Made by a program: the position numbers and the translations under genes. A DNA stretch of 51,544 bases, taken from assembly GCA_964587655.1 (NCBI GenBank), contig CAZPMT010000026.1, positions 1-51,544 on the forward strand. The letters run 5' to 3'. Below, one piece after another: positions 27,269 to 35,285 of the stretch. Source of the DNA: CAZPMT01 sp964587655 (GTDB taxonomy: Bacteria > Hydrogenedentota > Hydrogenedentia > Hydrogenedentales > SLHB01). Positions within the stretch are counted from its first letter, which is position 1. Each line of letters begins with the position of its first letter. The notes under the pieces were generated by a model. The model saw only the letters and a program-made list of their open reading frames with translations, was not told where the DNA came from and did no database searches.

Positions 27269-28036
27269 ATGGATATCGCAGGAAAGACGTTTCTGGTTAC
27301 CGGCGGCGGTTCGGGACTCGGCGCCGCGAGCGCCGAGATGCTTGCCGAACGCGGCGGGAAAGTGGTGGTCGCGGATGTGAACCTGGACGGGGCAAAGGCG
27401 CTGGCGGAGAAGCTCGGGACTTCGGCGCGGGCCGTTTCGTGTGACGTGACGGACGAAGCGGGCGTCAAGGCGGCCGTTGCCCTCGCGGTCGAAACCTTCG
27501 GCGGACTGCACGGGGTCGTGCACTGTGCGGGCGTAGGGGCCGCGATGAAACTGCTCAGCAAGGGCGGACCGCACGCCCTCGACCTGTTCGAGACCGTGAT
27601 ACGAATCAACCTTACGGGCACGTTCAACGTGATGCGGCTCGCCGCCGAGGCGATGAGCCGGCAAGAGCCGACAGCAACCGGCGAGCGGGGCGTCATCATC
27701 AACACCGCGTCGGTCGCGGCCTTCGACGGACAGATCGGCCAAGCGGCGTATTCCGCCTCGAAAGGCGGCGTCGTCGCGATGACGTTGCCTGCCGCGCGCG
27801 AGTTTGGGCGTCACGGGATACGTGTGGTGACCATCGCGCCGGGCATCTTTGAGACGCCGATGCTCGCCGCACTGCCGGAAGCCGTGCGGCAGTCGCTTGC
27901 GGCGCAGATCCCATTTCCGCCACGATTGGGCCGGGCGAGCGAGTTTGCCGCACTCGCCTGTCACATCATCGAGAACGAGATGATCAACGGAGAGACAATC
28001 AGGCTCGACGGCGCCCTGCGCATGGGTCCGAAATAA
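27269..28036 (+). CDS. Short-chain dehydrogenase, 3-hydroxyacyl-CoA dehydrogenase type-2-like
   Basis: A 255-residue classical SDR. The ATG at 27269 follows GGAGG at 7 nt. The NAD-binding glycine motif is TGGGSGLG (11-18), the conserved Asp after beta-2 is in VVADVN (indicating NAD preference), and the catalytic set is Asn114, Ser148, Tyr161 and Lys165 (YSASK). The overall sequence, including GRHGIRVVTIAPGIFETPML and the C-terminal NGETIRLDGALRMGPK, matches HSD10/3-hydroxyacyl-CoA dehydrogenase type 2 better than generic SDRs. It faces the thiolase gene, and the two would catalyse consecutive beta-oxidation steps. Confidence 0.9.
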   Translation: MDIAGKTFLVTGGGSGLGAASAEMLAERGGKVVVADVNLDGAKALAEKLGTSARAVSCDVTDEAGVKAAVALAVETFGGLHGVVHCAGVGAAMKLLSKGGPHALDLFETVIRINLTGTFNVMRLAAEAMSRQEPTATGERGVIINTASVAAFDGQIGQAAYSASKGGVVAMTLPAAREFGRHGIRVVTIAPGIFETPMLAALPEAVRQSLAAQIPFPPRLGRASEFAALACHIIENEMINGETIRLDGALRMGPK

Positions 28037-28047
28037 CCGGAAGCCTT

Positions 28048-28083
28048 GTGGACGTAGTGGACCTGGTGGACGAAGTGGACGCA
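28048..28083. repeat. 9-bp tandem repeat, four units
   Basis: GTGGAC followed by three variable bases occurs at 28048, 28057, 28066 and 28075, in the 82-nt gap between the convergent SDR and thiolase genes. No function is evident. Confidence 0.75.
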
Positions 28084-28118
28084 GCCTCCGCGCGCGCACG
28101 GCATTTCTTTGCAGGGAC

Positions 28119-29297
28119 TCAGATCATCTCCCATATGCTCGCCTCACCCATACCGCCGCCGACGCAGAGCGTCGCGAGGCCGAGGGTGTTTCCGCGGCGG
28201 CGCATCTCGTGGAACAGCGAGATGATGATGCGCGCGCCGGTGCATCCGACGGGATGTCCGAGGGCGATGCCGGAACCGTTGACGTTGGTGATGTCGCGGT
28301 TCAGGCCGAGTAGACGTTCGCAGGCGATGTACTGTGCGGCGAAGGCCTCGTTCAACTCGATGAGTTCCATATCATCGAGCTTGAGACCGGTGCGATCGAG
28401 CGCCTGTTTCGTCGCGGGGACGGGGCCGTAGCCCATTAGCTCGGGTTCAACGCCGGCGAGTCCGTACCCGCGCAGGCGCGCGATGGGTTTAATGCCCATA
28501 TCCTTGGCCTTGTCGCCGCTCATCAGGACGATGACGGCGGCGGCGTCGTTGATGCCGGAAGCATTGCCGGGGGTCACGGTCCCGTCCTTCTTGAAAGAGG
28601 GCTTCAGTTTCGCCAATTGGTCCATGGTCATGCCGGGGCGGATATGCTCGTCCGTGTCGAAGATCTTCGGGTCGCCCTTTTTCTGAGGTATGGCGACGGG
28701 AAGGATCTCTTCCTTGAACTTTCCGGCCTTGGTGGCGGCCTCGGCGCAATTGTGGGAGCGCAGGGCCACCTCGTCTTGTTCCTGACGGGTGATATTGTAT
28801 TTTTCGGCGAGGTTCTCGGCCGTCATCCCCATGATGAGTCCGGTCCACGCATCCGTGAGGCCGTCCCAAATCCCATCCGACATCACGGCGTGTTGCAGCC
28901 GGGCCCCCCAGCGGGCCTGGTAGAGGAAATAGGGAACGCGGCTCATACTCTCGACGCCGCCCGTGACGACGGCGTCCATGTCGCCGAGCATGATTTGCTG
29001 TGCGCCGTATATGACGGCCTGCATGGCCGACGCGCAGTTACGATGGATGGTGACGCCGGGCACTGTGTTTGGCAGGCCCGCTTTCAGTCCCGCTAGGCGT
29101 CCGGTTACGACTTCGTCCATTCGCTGCATGCACTGGCCCACCACGACGTCGCCGATGATCTCCGGTGGAACATTCGCACGATGGACTGCCTCCTTAATCA
29201 CGAGTCCCAGGAGATCCGGCGCGGGATAATCTTTCAGGGTCCCCCCAAATGCGCCAATGGCCGTCCGTACCGCGGAAACTGCAACTACTTCCTTCAT
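28119..29297 (-). CDS. Acetyl-CoA acyltransferase (thiolase)
   Basis: A 392-residue thiolase. The ATG at 29297 has AAGGAG upstream; a much longer open frame extends upstream to 30251 but crosses the palindromic repeat and the divergent SCP2-like gene, so it is rejected. The nucleophile is Cys88 in HRNCASAMQ, and the catalytic pair is His348 in GHPVGCTGAR and Cys378 in LCVGGGMG. It either cleaves 3-ketoacyl-CoA or condenses two acetyl-CoA. With the neighbouring SDR and the acyl-CoA dehydrogenase, degradation of fatty acids is the simpler reading. It is convergent with the SDR, 82 nt apart. Confidence 0.96.
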   Translation of the reverse strand: MKEVVAVSAVRTAIGAFGGTLKDYPAPDLLGLVIKEAVHRANVPPEIIGDVVVGQCMQRMDEVVTGRLAGLKAGLPNTVPGVTIHRNCASAMQAVIYGAQQIMLGDMDAVVTGGVESMSRVPYFLYQARWGARLQHAVMSDGIWDGLTDAWTGLIMGMTAENLAEKYNITRQEQDEVALRSHNCAEAATKAGKFKEEILPVAIPQKKGDPKIFDTDEHIRPGMTMDQLAKLKPSFKKDGTVTPGNASGINDAAAVIVLMSGDKAKDMGIKPIARLRGYGLAGVEPELMGYGPVPATKQALDRTGLKLDDMELIELNEAFAAQYIACERLLGLNRDITNVNGSGIALGHPVGCTGARIIISLFHEMRRRGNTLGLATLCVGGGMGEASIWEMI

Positions 29298-29403
29298 GAT
29301 CGTATCTCCTTGCTGGTTTGACAAACTCGCTTGCTCCGCCCACCCACTGACAAACATGATACCACCAACGATCGAGTTGGCAAACATCGGCGCGCGATTC
29401 GTG

Positions 29404-29505
29404 CGGTTCCGTGGCCGCGGCGTCCTCGCCGCGTCTCGCCGGAAATACTTTGCGCCAAACGGTTCTTGACAAAGACGCGGCGGGGACGCCGCGGCCACGG
29501 AACCG
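29404..29505. repeat. 102-bp palindromic repeat, copy 2
   Basis: The arms CGGTTCCGTGGCCGCGGCG... at 29404 and the inverse ending at 29505 match copy 1 at 9381-9492. Read in reverse complement, the centre also matches copy 1: TCAAGAACCG, then GCAA, then CGGCGA blocks in the same order and spacing. This copy is inverted relative to copy 1. It lies between the divergent thiolase and SCP2-like genes. Confidence 0.85.
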
Positions 29506-29555
29506 GTTGCGCATGAGTGCAGGGCTTTGCTAAGCTCCCAGCGAGGGATGATCTC

Positions 29556-30317
29556 ATGTCGGACAGTTTGATCAAGGCGCACCTCAATCTTTACGCGGTC
29601 CTGCAGAATCTGGAGGAGTTGATCCACCTCGATGTCGAAATGGCGCGGCTGACGCAGGACTGGGACATCGCGATCCAATTCGTGGTCCGAAACGGTCCGG
29701 CGGCCTCGTTGACGTTCAAGAGCGGACGGTGCCTGCATCAGGCCGGCCGTCACGCGAGTCCGACGGTGAAGCTGTACTTTCTGTCGCCGGGACATCTCAA
29801 CGCGATGTTTGACGGCAACGGGACGCCGATTCCTTTGAGAGGTTTCACGCGTCTGGGTTTCATGTCGAATGATTTCGCGCGGCTGACGGACCGCCTCGCG
29901 CACTATCTCAAACCCGACGACGGGCGTCTCGCGGACGAGGCTTACGTCAGGATCAACACGATTCTTACCCTGAACACCGCATTTCACGCCGTGAAAGAGC
30001 TGGCCTTGTTGGAGCCGGTGTCGAAACGGATCGCAGCCCAGATCCCGCGCGGGGCGCTCCAGGTCGAGATCGTGCCGGACGGGCCGCGCGTGAGCATCAC
30101 GTTCGAAGCAGGCAACATCACCGTGCGGAAAGGCGCGATGGAAAAACCCATGGCGAAGATGGTCTTCAAGGACTTGCGCACCGCCAACGCGCTCTTGACG
30201 GGAAAACTGAATGCGTTCCTCGCCGTGGCGCAGGGCGACATCCTGCTCCAAGGCCAGCTTCCGATTATCGATAACGTGGGTCTGATCCTTGATCGCGTCC
30301 CAGCGTATCTATCCTAG
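29556..30317 (+). CDS. SCP2-like (sterol-carrier-type lipid-binding) domain protein
   Basis: A 253-residue cytoplasmic protein. The ATG at 29556 is preceded by GAGGGA 7 nt upstream. A SCP2-type pattern is visible in both halves: beta strands WDIAIQFVVRNGPAASLTFKSGRC, then PTVKLYFLSPGHLNAMFDGNG, and later VSITFEAGNITVRKGAMEKPMAKMVFKDLRTANALLTGKLNAFLAVAQGDILLQGQLPIIDNV. This family binds acyl-CoA or other lipids. It is divergent from the thiolase, which supports a lipid-metabolism role. The ends of this gene and the next overlap by 9 nt tail to tail. Confidence 0.7.
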   Translation: MSDSLIKAHLNLYAVLQNLEELIHLDVEMARLTQDWDIAIQFVVRNGPAASLTFKSGRCLHQAGRHASPTVKLYFLSPGHLNAMFDGNGTPIPLRGFTRLGFMSNDFARLTDRLAHYLKPDDGRLADEAYVRINTILTLNTAFHAVKELALLEPVSKRIAAQIPRGALQVEIVPDGPRVSITFEAGNITVRKGAMEKPMAKMVFKDLRTANALLTGKLNAFLAVAQGDILLQGQLPIIDNVGLILDRVPAYLS

Positions 30318-31958
30318 CCGGACATGTTTGAACTCGCCGTGGCGCCGGACCGCTTCCTCCAAGTCCTGTTTCAGCCAAGGCGGGGCATCGGCCGGTAACT
30401 CCGGCGTCCGCAGCATGCGGAGACCAGCCTCCCACCAGCCGACCGCGAAGCAGGCCGCCGCAAACACATAATCGCTTTGCAGGAAATGCTTCGCCTCTTC
30501 CGGGACGGTGATTCCGGAATGCTGCGTCCATTCTTCCAGCTCCGTGAAGAAGGGATGGCCGGGCTTGGGAAACGTCGACACATCGAGGTCCGGGTTCACC
30601 GACGTGCCCAGGAAACCTCTCAATCGGCAGATGACGATTCTTAGCAGTGCGTTCTCGAGCGGCGGGTGCCAGGAACGGACGCCGAATCCCTGAAGATTCA
30701 GCAGCGAGAGCGCCTCTCCGTCAGCACCCGTGCGGAGGGCTTCCAGGACGCGCAACCAGAACGTCTCCTGCCGTGACAAGAGTTCGGGTTGCCGCTCGGC
30801 GGTCGCCGCGAACGCGCGGGTGTCCCAGAAGCGGTCTTCATCGAGTTGAAGGATGAACTCGATAAGCGGACGGAGATGTCCGCGCGGCGGCGTGCGTCCT
30901 TTCCAGGAGATCGGGACGGCGAGGCTCACGCGGGTCCAGAAAAGCGTCTTCAACCAGATGAAACCCATCGAAGGCGGCTCGATGGCGTCGCGCCAGATCC
31001 GCAATGCCTCCTCGTAGTCGCCGTTTCGCCGGCAGGCTTCCGCAAGGCGGTCCACGAGATACATGTCTTGCGGCGCGCAATCGACGGCCGTCCGGTACGC
31101 CGGCAAGGCCTCGTCTTGTTTCCCCTGCATCTCGAGATAGAGCGCGCGGCACAAGTGCGCGTCGGGATTGCGCGGATCGACCTCCAACGCTTCCGCCAGC
31201 AGCACGCCGGCGTGCGGAACGTCTTGTTGCGCCCTAAGGAGCGCGTATCGCGCGGCGCGCGCGCAATCCTTCGTTCCGTTGAAACGGTCTTTCGTGAGAA
31301 GATCGAGGGCGTCCAAGTTCTTGCCCTCCCGGATCAGCAGATCCGCATCGAGCAAGAGCCATTCCTCCGGCGTTTGTTCGCGACCCCTCCACGCGTTGCG
31401 CAGCGTCGTGAACGTCTCGAAGTGTTCCTCTTCCACTTCCGCGCGCGCCACCGCCAGGGCCGCCGGCTCCCGTTCAACGAAGAGGCGCGGCGAATGCCAG
31501 AACATGTCCCGCAGACCTTCAACGTCCTTCGTCTTTTCAAAGACGTCCATCTTCAGTCCGCGCCATACTTCACGCGACTTCCGGTCGAGGTTTTCCCTTC
31601 GCACCGCCTCGATAATCCTCAAGGCGTCATCCGGATGATCGGATGAGATGAGCATTTCGACCTGACGGCGGGCGCGCGTCAAGCGCTGTTTTCTCGCGCG
31701 CCGCTTGAGGATGATGAACGTCAGCAATCCGCCGACTAGGATCGCAGTGGCCGAGATGGACAGCGCCAGATCCTTAATCTCGTGCCAGAGTTCTGTCTCA
31801 TCTGATTGGCCGGCAACCGCTGCGGGGGAGTATTCCTTCTTAACGAGGAGGTCCTTGGGAGCGCAGCCGCCGCCTAGCGCCACCGCAATCATAAGCAGAA
31901 GGCAGAGATGAGGGCCGACGGTGCTTCTTGCCGGATCCTGACCCTTCTGCTCAACCAT
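30309..31958 (-). CDS. TPR-containing membrane protein
   Basis: A 549-residue protein with an N-terminal signal or lipoprotein-like segment (LLLMIAVALGGGC, a marginal lipobox with Cys32). A transmembrane helix follows (about 69-86, ISATAILVGGLLTFIIL), then a long cytoplasmic helical region with TPR-like pairs between about 100 and 420 (for instance PDAHLCRALYLEMQGKQDEALPAYRTAVDCAPQD). No catalytic motif is recognised. The ribosome-binding site is poor and the exact start is uncertain. The 3' end overlaps the SCP2-like gene by 9 nt. Confidence 0.75.
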   Translation of the reverse strand: MVEQKGQDPARSTVGPHLCLLLMIAVALGGGCAPKDLLVKKEYSPAAVAGQSDETELWHEIKDLALSISATAILVGGLLTFIILKRRARKQRLTRARRQVEMLISSDHPDDALRIIEAVRRENLDRKSREVWRGLKMDVFEKTKDVEGLRDMFWHSPRLFVEREPAALAVARAEVEEEHFETFTTLRNAWRGREQTPEEWLLLDADLLIREGKNLDALDLLTKDRFNGTKDCARAARYALLRAQQDVPHAGVLLAEALEVDPRNPDAHLCRALYLEMQGKQDEALPAYRTAVDCAPQDMYLVDRLAEACRRNGDYEEALRIWRDAIEPPSMGFIWLKTLFWTRVSLAVPISWKGRTPPRGHLRPLIEFILQLDEDRFWDTRAFAATAERQPELLSRQETFWLRVLEALRTGADGEALSLLNLQGFGVRSWHPPLENALLRIVICRLRGFLGTSVNPDLDVSTFPKPGHPFFTELEEWTQHSGITVPEEAKHFLQSDYVFAAACFAVGWWEAGLRMLRTPELPADAPPWLKQDLEEAVRRHGEFKHVRLG

Positions 31959-32018
31959 CCTTCGCCCACGTCCTCATGAGACTGCCTGCCGCGGCAGCCC
32001 TCTCGACATTCCACCTAA

Positions 32019-33140
32019 TCAATACGCGCATTCCATGGCGGTGCGTGCATACGCGCGGAGGTTTTCGACCGGGACATCGAAGAAGTGGTCGGAGGCGGAA
32101 AGTATGTATCCGCCTTCCTTCCCAAACCCGTCGAATAACCGGAATACCTCGTTGCGAACGTCCTGCTGAGTGCCTTGCGTCAGAATGTTGAACTGATCCA
32201 TCCCGCCTATCATCGCCACTCGCCCGGCATAGATCTCGCGGACCTTCGCGGGGTGCGTAATGTTGCCGCCGGTGCCCGGCGGCGACAGCGTCTCTGAGGC
32301 GTCGGCCTCGTTCGCGACGATCAGGTCGAGGATGTGCATCATGCCGCCGCAGGTGTGGTACGTCGCGATGTGCCCGGCGTCGTGGACGGCCCGGTGCATC
32401 TCGCGATCATACGGGAGACAGAACGCGCGGTGCAGATCCGGCGAGATCACCGTATCGCTCGATGAGCCGCCGCCAGTCTCGATCAGATCGAACCTCGCGC
32501 CCTTGAGCGATTCCTCGATGAAACGGAGCTTCTTGTCGAGGAGTATTCGCATGAAACGATGCACCCACTCGGGATTCTCCATCGCTTCCATGATGAGGGC
32601 CTGCGGCTCCATGAGACAGCATGCGTGCTGCCAGCAGCCCGCCTGATCTCCCCAGACGAAGCCGCGCAGGATGCCGGCGTCGCCTATCCCGCCGTGGACG
32701 GCCGCCACTTTGTCTTTGTCGATCCTGGCGACCGGCATGTATTTCTCGATGAGGCCGATGTCTTCGTGCCGCTTGATGAGGTACTCGGTAATCCACGTCG
32801 TGGTCAAGTTGCCGCAGGTCTTGTACGTCAGAGCGCCTTCCGGCGTAGTGATGGCATGATGCAGCACCTTATTCAGGGGATTGGGATCGACGACCGCGAT
32901 TTCATCGCGCCATTGGGCGCTTTGCACCACGTACTTCTCAGCGTTCGGAATCCAGAACTGCCCCATCGCCTCGAAATACTGGATGGCCGCGTCCATACCG
33001 GTGGCCTTGAACGCGGACAATGCATCGATGCCGCCCATATGCGTATCGAGGTGGAATTGCTGCCACTGGTGAATCGTGACGGGCAGCCGGTCCGGCTTCT
33101 CGCGATTCAACGCCCGCATCATCCGTTCTTTCGACGTCAT
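32019..33140 (-). CDS. Uroporphyrinogen decarboxylase (URO-D) family protein, possibly a corrinoid methyltransferase
   Basis: A 373-residue URO-D superfamily protein from the ATG at 33140, with AGGAG 12 nt upstream. A longer frame to 33233 reads through the nested palindrome and is rejected. It begins MTSKERMMRALNREKPDRLPV, the usual opening of methyltransferase-like members. A His-x-Cys motif (YHTCGGMMH), like the zinc-binding motif of MtaA/CmuA-type methylcobamide methyltransferases, lies in the second half. It is therefore unlikely to be the heme enzyme HemE. No corrinoid-binding protein or activator is adjacent, so the substrate is unknown. Confidence 0.8.
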   Translation of the reverse strand: MTSKERMMRALNREKPDRLPVTIHQWQQFHLDTHMGGIDALSAFKATGMDAAIQYFEAMGQFWIPNAEKYVVQSAQWRDEIAVVDPNPLNKVLHHAITTPEGALTYKTCGNLTTTWITEYLIKRHEDIGLIEKYMPVARIDKDKVAAVHGGIGDAGILRGFVWGDQAGCWQHACCLMEPQALIMEAMENPEWVHRFMRILLDKKLRFIEESLKGARFDLIETGGGSSSDTVISPDLHRAFCLPYDREMHRAVHDAGHIATYHTCGGMMHILDLIVANEADASETLSPPGTGGNITHPAKVREIYAGRVAMIGGMDQFNILTQGTQQDVRNEVFRLFDGFGKEGGYILSASDHFFDVPVENLRAYARTAMECAY

Positions 33141-33215
33141 CACGGCTGGAGACTCCTGCATGAATGTATTGTATTGGAAAGTCCCGGCCACCTCAAAAAC
33201 AGCAGCGTTCGCCTC

Positions 33216-33269
33216 ACAGTTTGTCGTGGCCACAGTTTGTCAAACGGCGACAAACTGTTGACAAACTGT
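33216..33269. repeat. Two nested copies of the 27-bp palindrome
   Basis: Outer arms ACAGTTTGTC (33216-33225) and GACAAACTGT (33260-33269) enclose a complete second copy: inner arm 33232-33241, loop AAACGGC, inner arm 33249-33258. Removing the inner 27 nt leaves an outer element with a 7-nt loop GTGGCC-T, which is the standard architecture. The pair lies 76 nt upstream of the URO-D start, in its likely leader or promoter region. Confidence 0.9.
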
Positions 33270-33304
33270 GCACAAGGACGAGCACGAAACACAATGGAAA
33301 GCAA

Positions 33305-33355
33305 CGTGGGGTTTCCATCGCGCGCGTTGTGCCGACTGCGCTTGGAAACCCCACG
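33305..33355. repeat. Inverted repeat, 13-bp perfect arms
   Basis: CGTGGGGTTTCCA (33305-33317) and TGGAAACCCCACG (33343-33355) flank a 25-nt loop. It lies about 100 nt past the flagellin stop and might serve as its terminator, but no uridine run follows. It is unrelated in sequence to the 27-bp family. The remainder of the 313-nt gap 33141-33453 holds the nested palindrome, a half palindrome and no gene. Confidence 0.7.
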
Positions 33356-33433
33356 AGACCCATTGAATCTATTCAGCGATGTCTGACCCGTGAACGGTTG
33401 GCGTTTAGGGAATCACCCATTCACTCTTCCCGA

Positions 33434-33443
33434 ACAGTTTGTC
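33434..33443. repeat. Half copy of the 27-bp palindrome
   Basis: ACAGTTTGTC followed by GTGGTGT matches the left arm and most of the loop, but no right arm follows. It ends 10 nt before the last base of the flagellin stop codon. It may be a decayed copy. Confidence 0.5.
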
Positions 33444-33453
33444 GTGGTGTGGA

Positions 33454-34275
33454 TTACCGCCCGCCGAGAAGCTGCAGTGCGGTCTGCGGGATAATGTTGG
33501 CCTGTGCGAGCACCGAGGTGCCGGCGCTCACGAGGATCTGGTTGCGCGTGAAGGCGATGGTCTCTTTCGCAATGTCGGCGTCGCGGATGGCGCTCTCGGA
33601 AGCCGCGGAGTTCTCCTCCTGGATGGCCAGCGTGCGGATGGTGAATTCGAGCCGGTTCTGTGACGCGCCGAACAAGGCCCGCAGGCTGTTCACGCTCCTG
33701 AGGGCATTATCAATCGTGCTGATGGCTGAGACGGCGCCGAGATAGCTCGAGATAAAGACAGCACTGACGCTGAGGTCGCTCGTCTTTGCGCCCGTGACCG
33801 AGATCGTCAGCCACTGGCTTGCGTAGGCGCCGGATTGAATGGTGATGGTCTGCGAAGCGCTGAGCACGCGGATGCCGTTGAACTCCGTATCCAAGGCAAT
33901 ATCGTCGATCTGTTCGAGAAGCTGCTGGACTTCGGCGTTTAGGGCCGTGCGATTCGTCGTGCTCTGCGTGCCGTTGGCGGCCTGCACCGACAATTCGCGT
34001 ATGCGCTGCAGGGCGTTGGTCGTTTCCGTCAGGGCGCCTTCCGCCGTTTGCACCAGGCTGATGCCGTCCTGCGAATTTCGCTGCGCCACCTGCGTGCCGC
34101 GCACCGTAGATCGCAGGTTTTCAGCAATGGCGAGGCCGGCCGCGTCGTCCGCGGCACGGTTGATGCGAAGACCGCTCGAGAGGCGTTCCAAACTCTTGTT
34201 GAGTTCAATCGTTGACCCCCTGAGCACGCGAGATGCGTTTATTGCGGCGACATTGGTGTTGATTCTTAAACCCAT
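33454..34275 (-). CDS. fliC: Flagellin
   Basis: A 273-residue flagellin, the filament subunit exported through the flagellar type III apparatus. It consists essentially of the conserved D0/D1 domains: N-terminal MGLRINTNVAAINASRVL, SLERLSSGLRINRAADDAAGLAIAENLR and ALQRIRELSVQAANGT, and C-terminal LGASQNRLEFTIRTLAIQEEN...SAIRDADIAKE and VLAQANIIPQTALQLL. Only a short variable segment (about 140-180) separates them, so the surface-exposed D2/D3 domains are missing. GGAGGAATCACGTC precedes the ATG. A sigma-28 promoter lies upstream. No second flagellin or FliD is in the window. Confidence 0.97.
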   Translation of the reverse strand: MGLRINTNVAAINASRVLRGSTIELNKSLERLSSGLRINRAADDAAGLAIAENLRSTVRGTQVAQRNSQDGISLVQTAEGALTETTNALQRIRELSVQAANGTQSTTNRTALNAEVQQLLEQIDDIALDTEFNGIRVLSASQTITIQSGAYASQWLTISVTGAKTSDLSVSAVFISSYLGAVSAISTIDNALRSVNSLRALFGASQNRLEFTIRTLAIQEENSAASESAIRDADIAKETIAFTRNQILVSAGTSVLAQANIIPQTALQLLGGR

Positions 34276-34360
34276 GACGTGATTCCTCCGTGATGTCTAA
34301 GACCTTTGCATCCTTGCATCGGTGTACTGCCGAACGACTCTCTTCAGCTTTGTGCTCTTA

Positions 34361-34388
34361 CTATCGGCACGGGTTCCAAGAACCTTTA
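34361..34388 (-). promoter_or_regulatory. Sigma-28 (FliA) promoter of flagellin
   Basis: On the minus strand, TAAAGGTT (34388-34381), a 12-nt spacer and GCCGATAG (34368-34361) closely match the flagellar sigma-28 consensus TAAAGTTT-N11-GCCGATAA. The flagellin start codon is about 85 nt downstream. A complete 27-bp palindrome begins 15 nt upstream of the -35 box. Confidence 0.75.
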
Positions 34389-34403
34389 GAACGTGCTTGA
34401 AAT

Positions 34404-34430
34404 ACAGTTTGTCGCGGCTTGACAAACTGT
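34404..34430. repeat. 27-bp palindrome, upstream of the flagellin promoter
   Basis: Arms ACAGTTTGTC and GACAAACTGT are perfect 10-bp inverted copies around the loop GCGGCTT. The copy lies between the sigma-28 promoter of flagellin and the start of the divergent EEP gene, so it could influence either, but nothing in the sequence shows this. Confidence 0.9.
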
Positions 34431-34472
34431 GGGGATTGTCACCTTGCCCCGCAGGTTGTACACTATCGAGCA

Positions 34473-35225
34473 ATGAGGTTTCTCCTTTACAACATCCGTT
34501 ACGCCACCGGAATAGGTGAGCGGTTTCATTTTCCGCTACCATACAGCGGGTATCTGAAGCCAACCACGGAGCATCTAGGCCGGATCACGGAGTTCATTCT
34601 GTCGCTGAGTCCGGATATTGTTGGGCTGGTTGAGGTCGACGACGGCTCGTTTCGCGCCGGGAGGAGAAGTCAACCCGTGGCCATCGCCGAGACGCTCGGG
34701 CATTACCACGTCTACCGCACGAAATACGCGAAGGGCTCCTGGGCGCAACAGTTCCCGGTTCTCAAGAACCAAGGTAACGCGTTCCTGACCAGCAAGGAGA
34801 TCAAGAATCAGAAATGCCACTACTTCCGCTCAGGCATAAAACGGCTCGTGATCGAGTTGGAACTCGAGGACATAACCATCCTGCTCGTGCACCTGTCGGT
34901 GAAGTTCCGGTACCGGCACTATCAACTCTGGGAACTGCACTCCCTAATCAAACAGATCAACAAACCGCTCATCCTGGCAGGCGACTTCAACGTGTTCCGC
35001 GGCGCACGCGAAGTCCAGTTGTTCCTCGCGGCGACGGGCCTCCAAAACGCCAACAGGAAGGGACTCCCCACCTATCCTAGTTGGGCGCCCCGCCGCGAAC
35101 TCGACTTCATACTCCACAGCCCCGAGATCCAAGTCCGCAGTTTGCAGATCCCCGAAGTGGAACTGTCCGACCACCTGCCGGTGGTATGCGACTTCGAGAT
35201 CGCGGACCCAAGCCGGCATGCGTGA
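34473..35225 (+). CDS. Endonuclease/exonuclease/phosphatase (EEP) family protein
   Basis: A 250-residue EEP-fold metallo-phosphoesterase, possibly acting on nucleic acid, phospholipid or inositol phosphate. Family motifs appear in order: MRFLLYNIRY (Asn), IVGLVEVD (metal-binding Glu), LAGDFNVF (Asp/Asn) and the C-terminal SDHLPV (Asp-His). No signal peptide or membrane segment is seen. The ATG at 34473 is chosen because homologues begin at this strand; a longer frame from 34419 is possible and the ribosome-binding site is weak. It is divergent from flagellin. Confidence 0.88.
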   Translation: MRFLLYNIRYATGIGERFHFPLPYSGYLKPTTEHLGRITEFILSLSPDIVGLVEVDDGSFRAGRRSQPVAIAETLGHYHVYRTKYAKGSWAQQFPVLKNQGNAFLTSKEIKNQKCHYFRSGIKRLVIELELEDITILLVHLSVKFRYRHYQLWELHSLIKQINKPLILAGDFNVFRGAREVQLFLAATGLQNANRKGLPTYPSWAPRRELDFILHSPEIQVRSLQIPEVELSDHLPVVCDFEIADPSRHA

Positions 35226-35285
35226 TACGGCTCTGAGAGCGATCATTTCGCAGTTTGATCTTACCAATTTTCAGTTCCCGATGAC

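Noticed and set aside
28048..28431. Plus-strand ORF starting in the 9-bp repeat and overlapping the thiolase end
   Set aside because: The repeat gives a chance open frame; the remainder is antisense to conserved thiolase sequence.
29298..30251. N-terminal extension of the thiolase frame upstream of 29297
   Set aside because: It crosses the 102-bp palindrome and runs antisense to the SCP2-like gene; the AAGGAG and thiolase homology begin at 29297.
33216..33443. CRISPR array suspected from repeated ACAGTTTGTC/GACAAACTGT segments
   Set aside because: Repeats are nested palindromes without regularly sized unique spacers, and no cas gene is in the window.
33454..34275. Flagellin ORF considered as a truncated gene because of its small size
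   Set aside because: Both conserved ends are complete and only the variable central domain is short, which is a normal natural variant.
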